The notes beneath the pieces are model-generated. The model saw only the letters and a list, made by a program, of their open reading frames with translations. It ran no database searches and was not told where the DNA came from. The position numbers and the translations under genes are program-made. From contig NZ_AWWI01000063.1 in NCBI RefSeq assembly GCF_002760615.1, positions 1-46,495 on the forward strand: a stretch of DNA of 46,495 bases, written 5' to 3'. Below are positions 35,544-42,873 of the stretch, one piece after another (the first letter of the stretch is position 1; the number at the start of each line of letters is the position of its first letter). Source of the stretch: Puniceibacterium antarcticum. Its GTDB lineage: Bacteria > Pseudomonadota > Alphaproteobacteria > Rhodobacterales > Rhodobacteraceae.

Positions 35544-35810
35544 ATGTTGCGCCACATGTACAAAACACCGCGCCAGTATATCGATGCTTTGGGTGGCTAC
35601 CGGGAGGTGGCTGCGCGCTTCGGCATAGCGTCTACGACCATGCACTCGCATCTGACGAGCGGGCACCTACCGCCAAAGCTCTACAAGGCTTGTTGCGAGC
35701 TTTCTGCCGAAAAGGGTCTGCCTCCGCCGCACTCTAGTTTGTTCAGTTTTTCCGACCTCACTCCCTCCACTTTGGTTTCCGTCGACATCCGGCAGGATGA
35801 TGCCGCGTGA
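35544..35810 (+). CDS. Cro-like HTH regulator
   Basis: An 88-residue protein with a YdaS/Cro-type HTH: YIDALGGYREVAARFGIASTTMHSHLTSG. It is divergent from the repressor and should compete for the same operators to favour lytic growth. No clear ribosome site precedes the ATG at 35544, and the inner ATG at 35556 (MYKTPRQYIDAL) is an alternative. The stop overlaps the next gene (GTGA). Confidence 0.75.
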   Translation: MLRHMYKTPRQYIDALGGYREVAARFGIASTTMHSHLTSGHLPPKLYKACCELSAEKGLPPPHSSLFSFSDLTPSTLVSVDIRQDDAA

Positions 35811-36196
35811 GCCTGATCGATCCATCTTCACTCCGTCTCTGCTTTCAGATGCTGTTCCAGTCGGGATCAGTTTACCGCGACGGGCGTGCAAAATCTTTCG
35901 AAGCGAACCGTGTCGAGTCGCGCGATTACGCCCGGGCGAGGTTCGCGGTGATGATGGTCGCGGCCTTTCCGGGGAACACGCCGGGCGAGATTGCCGAGGC
36001 GGCTGCGAAGTCCTGTGGTGTGAGCAAGCGGCAGGCGGAAAACTGGCTGAAATGCGACTCGAGCCCGGCGTTCGAGCATGTGCTGGTGGTCGGTACGATC
36101 CTCGGGATCTGGAAAACAATGGAAATCATGACACTGGATGGCCGGTCGCGCGAGGACGTGGCCGCCATGATTGGCCAGAGGAAAGGGCGGTCGTGA
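35807..36196 (+). CDS. Prophage early protein with HTH-like segment
   Basis: A 129-residue protein. The segment TPGEIAEAAAKSCGVSKRQAENWLK looks like a helix-turn-helix, and the C-terminus ends SREDVAAMIGQRKG. It may regulate early transcription. It overlaps both the Cro-like gene and the next gene by four bases. Confidence 0.65.
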   Translation: MSLIDPSSLRLCFQMLFQSGSVYRDGRAKSFEANRVESRDYARARFAVMMVAAFPGNTPGEIAEAAAKSCGVSKRQAENWLKCDSSPAFEHVLVVGTILGIWKTMEIMTLDGRSREDVAAMIGQRKGRS

Positions 36197-36540
36197 GCTT
36201 TGAATCAGAAATGATGGCGTTTGTGACGTCGGACGCACGAGATGCGGCCTGTGACATGGTCGCGGGCTGGGTGCAGGTCTGGGGGGCCAATTCGCTGGCG
36301 CATTTTGCCATTGGCACGGTGCTGGCGGTGCTGCGGTTCCACCTGCAGGTGTCGGGCAGGGTGGTCTGGGGCATCGTCAGCCTGTTGATTGCCAAGGAAA
36401 TATTTTTCGACATTCCGCTGGCCGGGTTCGCCGTTTGGGTGATGCTGGACAGCCTTTGGGATGTCGCCTGTTACGCGATCGGCGTTCTTCTCGTGTGGTG
36501 GACGATCATGCGCGGCCCGGTGACGGAGGGGCGGTCATGA
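36193..36540 (+). CDS. Prophage membrane protein
   Basis: A 115-residue protein with about three hydrophobic helices, including FAIGTVLAVLRFHLQVSG and VACYAIGVLLVWWTIM. Position among early genes rather than a lysis block argues against a holin; a superinfection-exclusion role is possible but unproven. GTGA overlap upstream, ATGA overlap downstream. Confidence 0.62.
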   Translation: MSFESEMMAFVTSDARDAACDMVAGWVQVWGANSLAHFAIGTVLAVLRFHLQVSGRVVWGIVSLLIAKEIFFDIPLAGFAVWVMLDSLWDVACYAIGVLLVWWTIMRGPVTEGRS

Positions 36541-36644
36541 TCGGCTCGGACTGGATTATCATTCTGCTGTGCCTGGCGGCGTTGGTTGCGGTTATTTGGC
36601 TGGCTTTGACGCTTGTCGATGATGCGCTGCGGTGGTGGTTATGA
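36537..36644 (+). CDS. Very small prophage membrane protein (35 residues)
   Basis: MIGSDWIIILLCLAALVAVI opens a single hydrophobic helix that fills most of the protein. The tight ATGA overlaps on both sides support real translation despite the size. Function unknown. Confidence 0.55.
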   Translation: MIGSDWIIILLCLAALVAVIWLALTLVDDALRWWL

Positions 36645-36877
36645 GGCGCGCGCCGCTGACCCCGTGCGCCGAGGCGCTGGCCTATCGGATCTGGGGGTAC
36701 GCGAAGCCGCGCGCCTGGGACGTGAGCATCGGCGACCTGGCGCTGGCGCTGGACGTGGATCGGCGCCGGATCGGTATCGTTTGCGCGCGCAAGGGCTGGA
36801 CCACACGCCTCCGCGCCTCGCCCCCCACGCCCGGGGCGGGCGCGTCCTTTGAGGATCTTCATGACCTTTTGGTGTGA
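36641..36877 (+). CDS. Small prophage protein with winged-helix-like fold
   Basis: A 78-residue basic protein. The segment DVSIGDLALALDVDRRRIGIVCARKGWTTRL resembles an HTH motif. Coupled by an ATGA overlap to the preceding gene. No known family. Confidence 0.6.
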   Translation: MRRAPLTPCAEALAYRIWGYAKPRAWDVSIGDLALALDVDRRRIGIVCARKGWTTRLRASPPTPGAGASFEDLHDLLV

Positions 36878-36952
36878 TCCGTGCCCCGTTCGCGCGCGGC
36901 CCAAGGTTTCGGGGGCAGGGCGGTCGGACTTTTGCCCACTGAATGAATTGGA

Positions 36953-37615
36953 ATGCAAGCTATGAACATACGGGCCGTTCCCTCAATCGTCGACGTCGCG
37001 GATTTGCCGGAATACCCGATCTCGCATTCTGTCCGGCTCGACAGTCACGAATTCCTGACCTGGGAATTCCGGCGCTTTCTGCAGAGCGAGTTCCGCTGGA
37101 ATACGGATCATCAGATCAAGGGGATCTGGTTTGACCTGGTGCAGCAGGCGCATGAACAGACGCCGGTCGGCACGCTGCCGGTGGATCATACCCGTCTGGC
37201 GCGCATGGTGCAGCCGCCGGTCGATCCTCTGCATTTCTCGGCCCTTGCGGATCTCAAGTTCGGCGTCCTCTACGGCTGGAAGCGGTGTGTCTGTGACAAT
37301 GGGGATGTCCGCCTGATGCACGATACGGTGACGCGTGTGGTGATCAACGCGCTGAGCCGCAAGGAATTGAACTCGGCCCGCACCGACGGCGCCTCGACCC
37401 AGCGGCGGCTGGTGCGCCTGGCGGAAACGCTGGCCGGGCTGGCGCCCGCGATTGCGATGGACCCCGCGCAGGTGCGCTGGGTCGATGCGCACATCCGCGA
37501 GGCGATGGAGGCCGAGGGCAACAAGAAAAGAACGCAGGACCAGCTGCACGGCGCGATTCAGGCCTGCCTTGAAAAGGTCTGTGCCGGGTTCTTTCGCAAA
37601 CCACCCACTTCCTGA
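36953..37615 (+). CDS. Prophage protein, possible replication-associated
   Basis: A 220-residue protein. ISHSVRLDSHEFLTWEFRRF, PVGTLPVDHTRLARMV and the Arg-rich middle resemble DUF1376-like proteins that precede replication genes in other phages; membership is not certain. Its stop is three bases before the large hairpin/iteron cluster. Start could be 36953 or 36962. Confidence 0.6.
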   Translation: MQAMNIRAVPSIVDVADLPEYPISHSVRLDSHEFLTWEFRRFLQSEFRWNTDHQIKGIWFDLVQQAHEQTPVGTLPVDHTRLARMVQPPVDPLHFSALADLKFGVLYGWKRCVCDNGDVRLMHDTVTRVVINALSRKELNSARTDGASTQRRLVRLAETLAGLAPAIAMDPAQVRWVDAHIREAMEAEGNKKRTQDQLHGAIQACLEKVCAGFFRKPPTS

Positions 37616-37616
37616 A

Positions 37617-37702
37617 GACATGTCCGTATGTGTCTGCGGACAGATACGGACATGTCCGGACAGATAGACAGACATGTGACCGACATTTGAAATCTATCTG
37701 TC
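37617..37702. repeat. Hairpin and iteron-like repeat cluster, candidate origin or control site
   Basis: ACATGTCCGTAT (37618-37629) pairs perfectly with ATACGGACATGT (37644-37655); inside them TGTC pairs with GACA around a TGCG loop. CGGACATGTCCG (37647-37658) is itself a perfect palindrome. GGACAGATA recurs at 37638 and 37658 (20 bases apart), ACATGT at 37618, 37650 and 37672, and GACAGATAGA (37659-37668) pairs with TCTATCTGTC (37693-37702). Spacing near 20-22 bases suits iterons on one helix face. Confidence 0.75.
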
Positions 37703-37807
37703 TGCAACCACAGGAAAAGACAGGAAACGAAAAGACAGGTTGCGGCGCGCAGACACAAGCGTCGCGACAGACCGAAATCAGGCATGCTGAGAAAAGGGAA
37801 GGTGACC

Positions 37808-38386
37808 ATGACCGAACAAGCCGTACGGAAAGAGACGAACCGGGACCGGGTCAGGCGTCTCCTGATCTCGCCACTGGACGATCTGGGATACCAGCGCCCG
37901 AGTGGGATCAAGGCGGACCTGTGGGTGGCGGAGCTGGTGAAGCTCTGCGATGATCTGGCCTATCTCAGCGATCATGATCTGGCCACGCTGTTCCAAATGC
38001 TGCGGGCCAAGGGGCAGGGCAAACTGCGCAAGGAATGGCTGCGGCGCGGCCCGATTCTGAGCTTCGCCCATGTCGTATGCGAACGCCCGATCGAGGAACT
38101 GCCGAACCTGGTCAGCTGGTTCCGGTCTGTCGAGGGCCCGCGCGCCCGGTTGCAGGGTGTGCTGGTGAATGAATTTGAATTCTTCGCGCGTCACCACCGC
38201 CCGCCGCTGAATGATGGCGAGCACCGCCGCATTCGTGATGCGGCAGCGGCTGACCGCCGGCTGGCCCAGCTGCTGGCCGAACGCGGCAGTCTCGACCCGC
38301 AGGACATGGCGCGGCTTGCGCTGGTGGCGCAGATCACGGCGCGTGTCGAGGCTGTCATGGATTGCAAAGCGGAGGATGCGGCATGA
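37808..38386 (+). CDS. Prophage hypothetical protein next to the repeat cluster
   Basis: A 192-residue helical protein, basic, with no recognised family. LLISPLDDLGYQRPSGIKADLW and ELVKLCDDLAYLSDHDLATLF are the best-defined stretches. The ATG at 37808 follows AAGGGAAGG. Its position right after the repeats suggests a replication or regulatory role. The stop overlaps the next gene by four bases. Confidence 0.62.
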   Translation: MTEQAVRKETNRDRVRRLLISPLDDLGYQRPSGIKADLWVAELVKLCDDLAYLSDHDLATLFQMLRAKGQGKLRKEWLRRGPILSFAHVVCERPIEELPNLVSWFRSVEGPRARLQGVLVNEFEFFARHHRPPLNDGEHRRIRDAAAADRRLAQLLAERGSLDPQDMARLALVAQITARVEAVMDCKAEDAA

Positions 38387-39048
38387 TGCACGCGCGTATT
38401 CCTGCATCGGTGCGGCCGGGGCGCGGCAATCAGCGCACGCGGGCATCGATTGAGCAATTGCTGTGCTGGGCCTTTCAGCGCGAGTTTGCCTCGCTCGACT
38501 TTGATGAACTGGCATCGACGTCCGGCACTGCGCCGCCGGGCGTGGGGATGGAGTACATCATGATCGAGCGCGCCCGCCTTGGCTGTCGTGTCGATGGCGG
38601 GGGGCGGTCTGAACCGCATCCGGACGCCGATGCCGTTGCCTCTGCGCTGGCAGCCTTACCGCAGGGGCATGGGGGGCGGCGCGTGGCGCTCTGGATTGCC
38701 GAGCTTGCCCGTTCCGGGCTGACGCCTGACTGGCACCAGGATGAGCGGCCGCGCTGCGTGCCAGTTGCCTGGCGGTCGTGCAAACACGGTGACTTTGCAA
38801 AGACAGACGTGGCCGGATCCGTCGAAGTGATGGGGCGCAAGGGCCTGCGGCGCGTGGATCTGACCGTTTGCCCCGTGACTTACGTGAATACCGGGCGCGA
38901 GATCGCGGCGGCGCGCCGGGACTACCTTGCCTGGTGGGGCGCGCTGCTGGAATTGCGGGACACGTTCCGTGTCTATGGCGGCCTCACTGCGTTCGAAGTC
39001 ACCGAGCAGATGCCACCGGCAGCGCCATGGCGTATGTCAGACGCCTAG
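38383..39048 (+). CDS. Prophage hypothetical protein
   Basis: A 221-residue protein with no recognised family. Identifiable stretches are ASIEQLLCWAFQREFASLDFDE near the N-terminus and a C-terminal DYLAWWGALLELRDTFRVYGGL. Coupled by ATGA to the gene upstream. It is the last gene before the inverted LRR cargo gene. Confidence 0.6.
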   Translation: MMHARIPASVRPGRGNQRTRASIEQLLCWAFQREFASLDFDELASTSGTAPPGVGMEYIMIERARLGCRVDGGGRSEPHPDADAVASALAALPQGHGGRRVALWIAELARSGLTPDWHQDERPRCVPVAWRSCKHGDFAKTDVAGSVEVMGRKGLRRVDLTVCPVTYVNTGREIAAARRDYLAWWGALLELRDTFRVYGGLTAFEVTEQMPPAAPWRMSDA

Positions 39049-39282
39049 CAAAGCTGATCGTCGTGTCACGTCGTTGAACTAGATCGCATCTGGAAACGGA
39101 AAAACGGCTGTTAGAGTCTGGCCCGGCAGACGGCATAAAAGCGCAGAAAGCAGAATTCGTAGAGCGTAGCACATTTCGTGAACGCGATCCATGCAAAGTG
39201 CGGGGAAAGCCGGTTCAGAGTAACTAGACTAGACGGTCAGAAATGCTGCGATTCTGAAGGTGCAGGAGGGGGGCTATCAGAC

Positions 39283-41568
39283 TTACTGATCTTCGTCCGC
39301 ACCTATCAAGTAATCAAGGACAGGCCCGAGCCAACCAAGTCGCGCGGGGAACCGGTTTGCTAGCCGTCGCAGCGAAGCCTGTTTGCGCTTCAAGACCACC
39401 AAAGGCCAGCCGTAAGTCCAAAACCTGAGTTTGGCAAATTCACCATCTGCGATCTGGTTCATGTCCTCGACATCCTTTCGGGCAATCCGCCCGGTCTTGA
39501 CCTCTTCAACAGCGGCCTCGGATAACTCGCGCACGAGTTCGCGCGTCGATGCCGTAAGCCCTTTTGCCGCTGTGGTATCCGCATCATCGCCTAAGGCGAC
39601 GGCGATTTCGGCGGCGAATTCCTCGGTTACCTTGTTCTCGACCATGCCGGTCTCGGTCAGCGCCGCATTGAGGTCGACAAAAGCCGCACGCTCCGCCTTG
39701 ACCGCATCGGCGGTCGCATCATTCGCCTCGGCCTCTTCGAGGTATGTCACCCAATCGGGAAAGCGATTGAGGAAGATGGAAATCTGCGCCGCAAATCCCT
39801 GAAGATCAGTCTCGGCCCCGTCGGGCAAAGAGTCGAGAAACTTTAGGTCGCCAGACAAATTGACAATCCGGGTGCCCATAACCCCGATCAAGATCATCCG
39901 CTGCGGGTCGAAGGCCTCGCCCATCGCAGCGTCGAAGGCGGACATCACAGCGAGCAGCGGCGCGTAGTTATGGACGTTGAAGCTGGCCCCGAAACTGTCG
40001 CGATAGGCCTTGAGTGCCGCCCAACCCATTTCGGCGCGTGTCATCGCATCGTTTTCCGGCAATTCGCCGGACCCGGTGCGCCGCATGCGACCGTCTTCTA
40101 TCTTCACCATGAGCGGTGCAGGTGATGCCGCCGGTATCTGCAGTCCCGGCGGCACCCAGTCCTTCAGGTATTCGAAAAGAGCACTGGCGCGGCTACTGTC
40201 GCCCTCAATCTCTGAAATCTCTCGGATCCTTGGGTCTGCAGCGCAAGCAGCGCAGCCCCTAAATTGCAGCCCCCCATCGATAGTGGCCGGATCGTCGATT
40301 AGACGATCCAGTCCCAAAAGAGGCCGAAGGTCAATAACGGCTGATCTGTTAAGGTGCAGATCATTCAATTGACTCAAGCTGCGCAATGGGGACAGGTCTG
40401 TGATCCTCGTACGGTCTATTTCAAGCCAATGCATTTCTTTAAGGTTTGTCATCGGCGTCAGATCTGTCACGCCTGTTCCGTTCAAGTTCAGGGCCGTCAG
40501 ACGCTTCATGCCCGAGATCGGCGTCAGATCTGTCACGCCTGTTCCGCTCAGCCACAGCCATATCAGACCGGTCAGGCGCGAGATCGGCGTCAGATCAGTC
40601 ACGCCTGTATCGTTAAGTCCCAGTCGCATCAGCCTCGTCATTCCCGAGATCGGCGTCAGATCCGTCACGCCCGTCTGGTTCAGACCAAGCATATTCAGAC
40701 CCGTCAGGCGCGAGATCGGCGTCAGGTCCCTTACGCTCGTAGCGTCCAGATCAAGCGTCGTCAGGCCGGTCAGGCTGGAGAGCGGCGTCAGGTCCATCAC
40801 GCTCGTACCGTTAAGCCCCAGTTCCCTCAAACCCGTCAGGCTGGAGAACAGCATCAAATCCTTCACGCTTGTACCGTCCAGTCGCAGTCGCGTCAGACCC
40901 GTCATGCTGGAGAGCAACGTCAGATCCGTCACGTCTGTCCGGCTCAGATCAAGCTTCGTCAGACCCTTCAGGCGCGAGAGCGGCGTCAGGTCCGTGACGC
41001 TCGTACCTTCCAGACCAAGCGTCGTCAGACCCATTAGGCCGGAGAGCGGCGTCAGGTCCGTGACGCTCGTACCTTCCAGACCAAGCGTCGTCAGACCCAT
41101 CAGGCCGGAGAGCGGCGTCAGGTCCGTGACGCTCGTATCTTCCAGATCAAGCGTCGTCAGACCCATCAGGCCGGAGAGCGGCGTCAGGTCCGTGACGCTC
41201 GTATCTTCCAGATCAAGCGTCGTCAGACCCCTAAGGCGCGAGAGCGGCGTCAGATCCGTCACTCTCGTACCTGCAAGTTGCAGTTCCGTCAGACCCGTCA
41301 GGCGCGAGAGCGGCGTCAATTCCGTCACGCCCGCATGGCTCAGTCGCAGTCGCGTCAGACCCGTCAGGCCGGAGAGCGGCATTAGGTCAGCGATTTGGGT
41401 ATTGTCCAGATTAATAGAGCGCAGCGCGGTGAGCCCCGCGATGCTCTCAGGCAGAGTGGTCAGCGCTTGGGTAGCCTCATCATCAAAAGATAGGCTCTCT
41501 GCCTGCTCCTTTCGCGCCGCTTCGATCTGCCGTTCAGCCTCGGCGTAGGCCTTTTCCGCCTCGGTCAC
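39283..41568 (-). CDS. Leucine-rich-repeat cargo protein with unknown C-terminal domain
   Basis: A 761-residue cytoplasmic protein, with no signal peptide. An Ala/Glu-rich helix (1-30) leads into about 17 leucine-rich repeats of 22 residues (about 49-423), each close to GLTTLxLxxTSVTDLTPLSxL, which should form a curved binding scaffold. The remaining roughly 338 residues are mostly helical, with a Cys pair (GCAACAADP) soon after the repeats and a final WPLVVLKRK-LGWLGPVLDYLIG segment. It is opposite to its neighbours, with its own flanks, as typical for a moron. GTG start with GGGGGT upstream. Defence or effector sensing is inference. Confidence 0.8.
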   Translation of the reverse strand: MTEAEKAYAEAERQIEAARKEQAESLSFDDEATQALTTLPESIAGLTALRSINLDNTQIADLMPLSGLTGLTRLRLSHAGVTELTPLSRLTGLTELQLAGTRVTDLTPLSRLRGLTTLDLEDTSVTDLTPLSGLMGLTTLDLEDTSVTDLTPLSGLMGLTTLGLEGTSVTDLTPLSGLMGLTTLGLEGTSVTDLTPLSRLKGLTKLDLSRTDVTDLTLLSSMTGLTRLRLDGTSVKDLMLFSSLTGLRELGLNGTSVMDLTPLSSLTGLTTLDLDATSVRDLTPISRLTGLNMLGLNQTGVTDLTPISGMTRLMRLGLNDTGVTDLTPISRLTGLIWLWLSGTGVTDLTPISGMKRLTALNLNGTGVTDLTPMTNLKEMHWLEIDRTRITDLSPLRSLSQLNDLHLNRSAVIDLRPLLGLDRLIDDPATIDGGLQFRGCAACAADPRIREISEIEGDSSRASALFEYLKDWVPPGLQIPAASPAPLMVKIEDGRMRRTGSGELPENDAMTRAEMGWAALKAYRDSFGASFNVHNYAPLLAVMSAFDAAMGEAFDPQRMILIGVMGTRIVNLSGDLKFLDSLPDGAETDLQGFAAQISIFLNRFPDWVTYLEEAEANDATADAVKAERAAFVDLNAALTETGMVENKVTEEFAAEIAVALGDDADTTAAKGLTASTRELVRELSEAAVEEVKTGRIARKDVEDMNQIADGEFAKLRFWTYGWPLVVLKRKQASLRRLANRFPARLGWLGPVLDYLIGADEDQ
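40981..41244 (-). repeat. Four 66-bp tandem units inside the LRR gene
   Basis: The word CGGCGTCAGGTCCGTGACGC begins at 40981, 41047, 41113 and 41179, a period of exactly 66 bases (22 codons). The first two units differ at single positions and the last two are almost identical, which indicates recent duplication of whole repeats. Confidence 0.9.
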
Positions 41569-41929
41569 CTTTTACCCCCGTCGTTCACCTGCCCCAACGA
41601 TGGGGTAAATCCCAGCACCGCGCAATGCTGCAGTAAGAGATCTAAGCTCGCGATTTAATGAGCGTAATCGCAAATTCGAGTCAAGGGCCCCGAGCCCGCT
41701 TTGGGCCGGGAAGGGCCTTTGAGGCTACCATATCGAACTTCGGCCTTATGCGGCGTCCGTGAACCTTCATGCGCTCTGTGTCGAAGGTCCGGTGCCGTCC
41801 AGAAAGTCGCTTGACGAATATCTCAATCTGTTGACATATGGTGCTCGACCGAATTGCGCCCGGAGTGGATCAGACCACTGCCAGGCGTTTCGCGTTTAAA
41901 TCCCATCATCACTGTTGAGCGAGGCCCTA
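41569..41929. other. Intergenic gap between the LRR gene and the packaging module
   Basis: No supported gene. It should hold divergent promoters. A candidate for the plus strand is TTGACG (41811-41816), 17 bases, then ACATAT (41834-41839), a weak match. The part near the LRR start is AT-richer than the prophage average. Confidence 0.4.
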
Positions 41930-42295
41930 ATGGCGCGTCTCAGAACCATGCCAAGCCGCCTCTCGGCGCCAAAGCCGCGCCTCGGCACCGTGGTCGGTGA
42001 CACGAAAGCGCAAGAGCGTGAGCGCGCGCACCTCAAACCATGGCGCGCCTGGTACAACCTCAAACGCTGGCAAAAGCTGCGCCGCCTGGTGTTTGCCCGC
42101 GCGGGCTATGTTTGCCAGCAAACCGGCGTTGCGCTGGTCGGCAAGGAACCCGCGCCCAATTCGCCGGTCTGCGATCACATCCGCGAACACAAGGGCGATC
42201 CGGCGCTGTTCTGGGATGCGGATAACCTGCAGGCGGTCAGCAAGGCCTGGCACGACAGCGCAAAACAGAAACAAGAGCGTGCGCGACACGCCTGA
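41930..42295 (+). CDS. Phage HNH endonuclease
   Basis: A 121-residue nuclease. The HNH core is VCDHIREHKGDPALFWDADNLQAVSKAWHDSAKQK, preceded by CQQTG, giving the His-Asn-His metal site and nearby cysteines. HNH proteins beside the terminase genes of HK97-type phages take part in genome packaging. Start at ATG 41930 with GAGCGAGG upstream. Confidence 0.9.
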   Translation: MARLRTMPSRLSAPKPRLGTVVGDTKAQERERAHLKPWRAWYNLKRWQKLRRLVFARAGYVCQQTGVALVGKEPAPNSPVCDHIREHKGDPALFWDADNLQAVSKAWHDSAKQKQERARHA

Positions 42296-42387
42296 TCCTG
42301 TCCGCTCCCCACGGGGGGGTGGGTCAAAAGTCAGAAAAGCCCACGCCTGCTGACCTGTGATGCTCTAAGTCGGAGATTTTTTTTCCC

Positions 42388-42873
42388 ATGACAGATGAAA
42401 TTTCGCGCCAGCCGGTAGAAATGGACCTTTTCGGCAATCCGCTTGAGCCTCTGCGGGATCGTCGCGGTCGCCCAAGCTTCAAGAAAAACAAGGAAAATCA
42501 GGACTTTGTGGCTGTTCGCGCGGCTGCAAACTGGTCTCAGGAGCGGATCGCCGAGGCTTTGGGGTGCGATCCCAAGACGTTGCGCGCTAATTTTTCCCGT
42601 GAGCTGTCTGGCGGTGCGCTGATTGTCGAGGGTCTGTGCCTGGACGTGCTGATGCGCCGGACGCGTGAGGGCCATGTGCCGAGCCTGCGCGCGCTGCAGG
42701 ATCGCATGGATCGCACAGCGCCGCCTGCGCCGAAAGCCAAGGGCAAGGCGCAAGAGGATCAGGCGGGCAAGGATGTGCCTGCGCCGATTGGCAAGAAAGA
42801 GCAGCGGCTTGAGGGTGCGCAAAAGCCGGACGCCGAATATGGTGATCTCTATGATCGGATCCGCCCGCAATGA
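42388..42873 (+). CDS. Terminase small subunit-like protein
   Basis: A 161-residue protein with an HTH (NWSQERIAEALGCDPKTLRANFSREL) that would recognise the packaging site, followed by an Ala/Lys-rich tail. Its stop overlaps the large subunit start (ATGA). Name by position and HTH. Confidence 0.75.
   Translation: MTDEISRQPVEMDLFGNPLEPLRDRRGRPSFKKNKENQDFVAVRAAANWSQERIAEALGCDPKTLRANFSRELSGGALIVEGLCLDVLMRRTREGHVPSLRALQDRMDRTAPPAPKAKGKAQEDQAGKDVPAPIGKKEQRLEGAQKPDAEYGDLYDRIRPQ

Noticed and set aside
36193-36644. Holin pair
   Set aside because: The membrane proteins lie in the early operon next to the immunity genes with no endolysin nearby; left as unknown.
40400-41400. Possible CRISPR array
   Set aside because: The repeats are contiguous 66-bp coding units without unique spacers.
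40400-41548. Repetitive plus-strand frame opposite the LRR gene
   Set aside because: Its repeats are only the mirror of the 66-bp LRR units; the minus frame gives proper LRR consensus.
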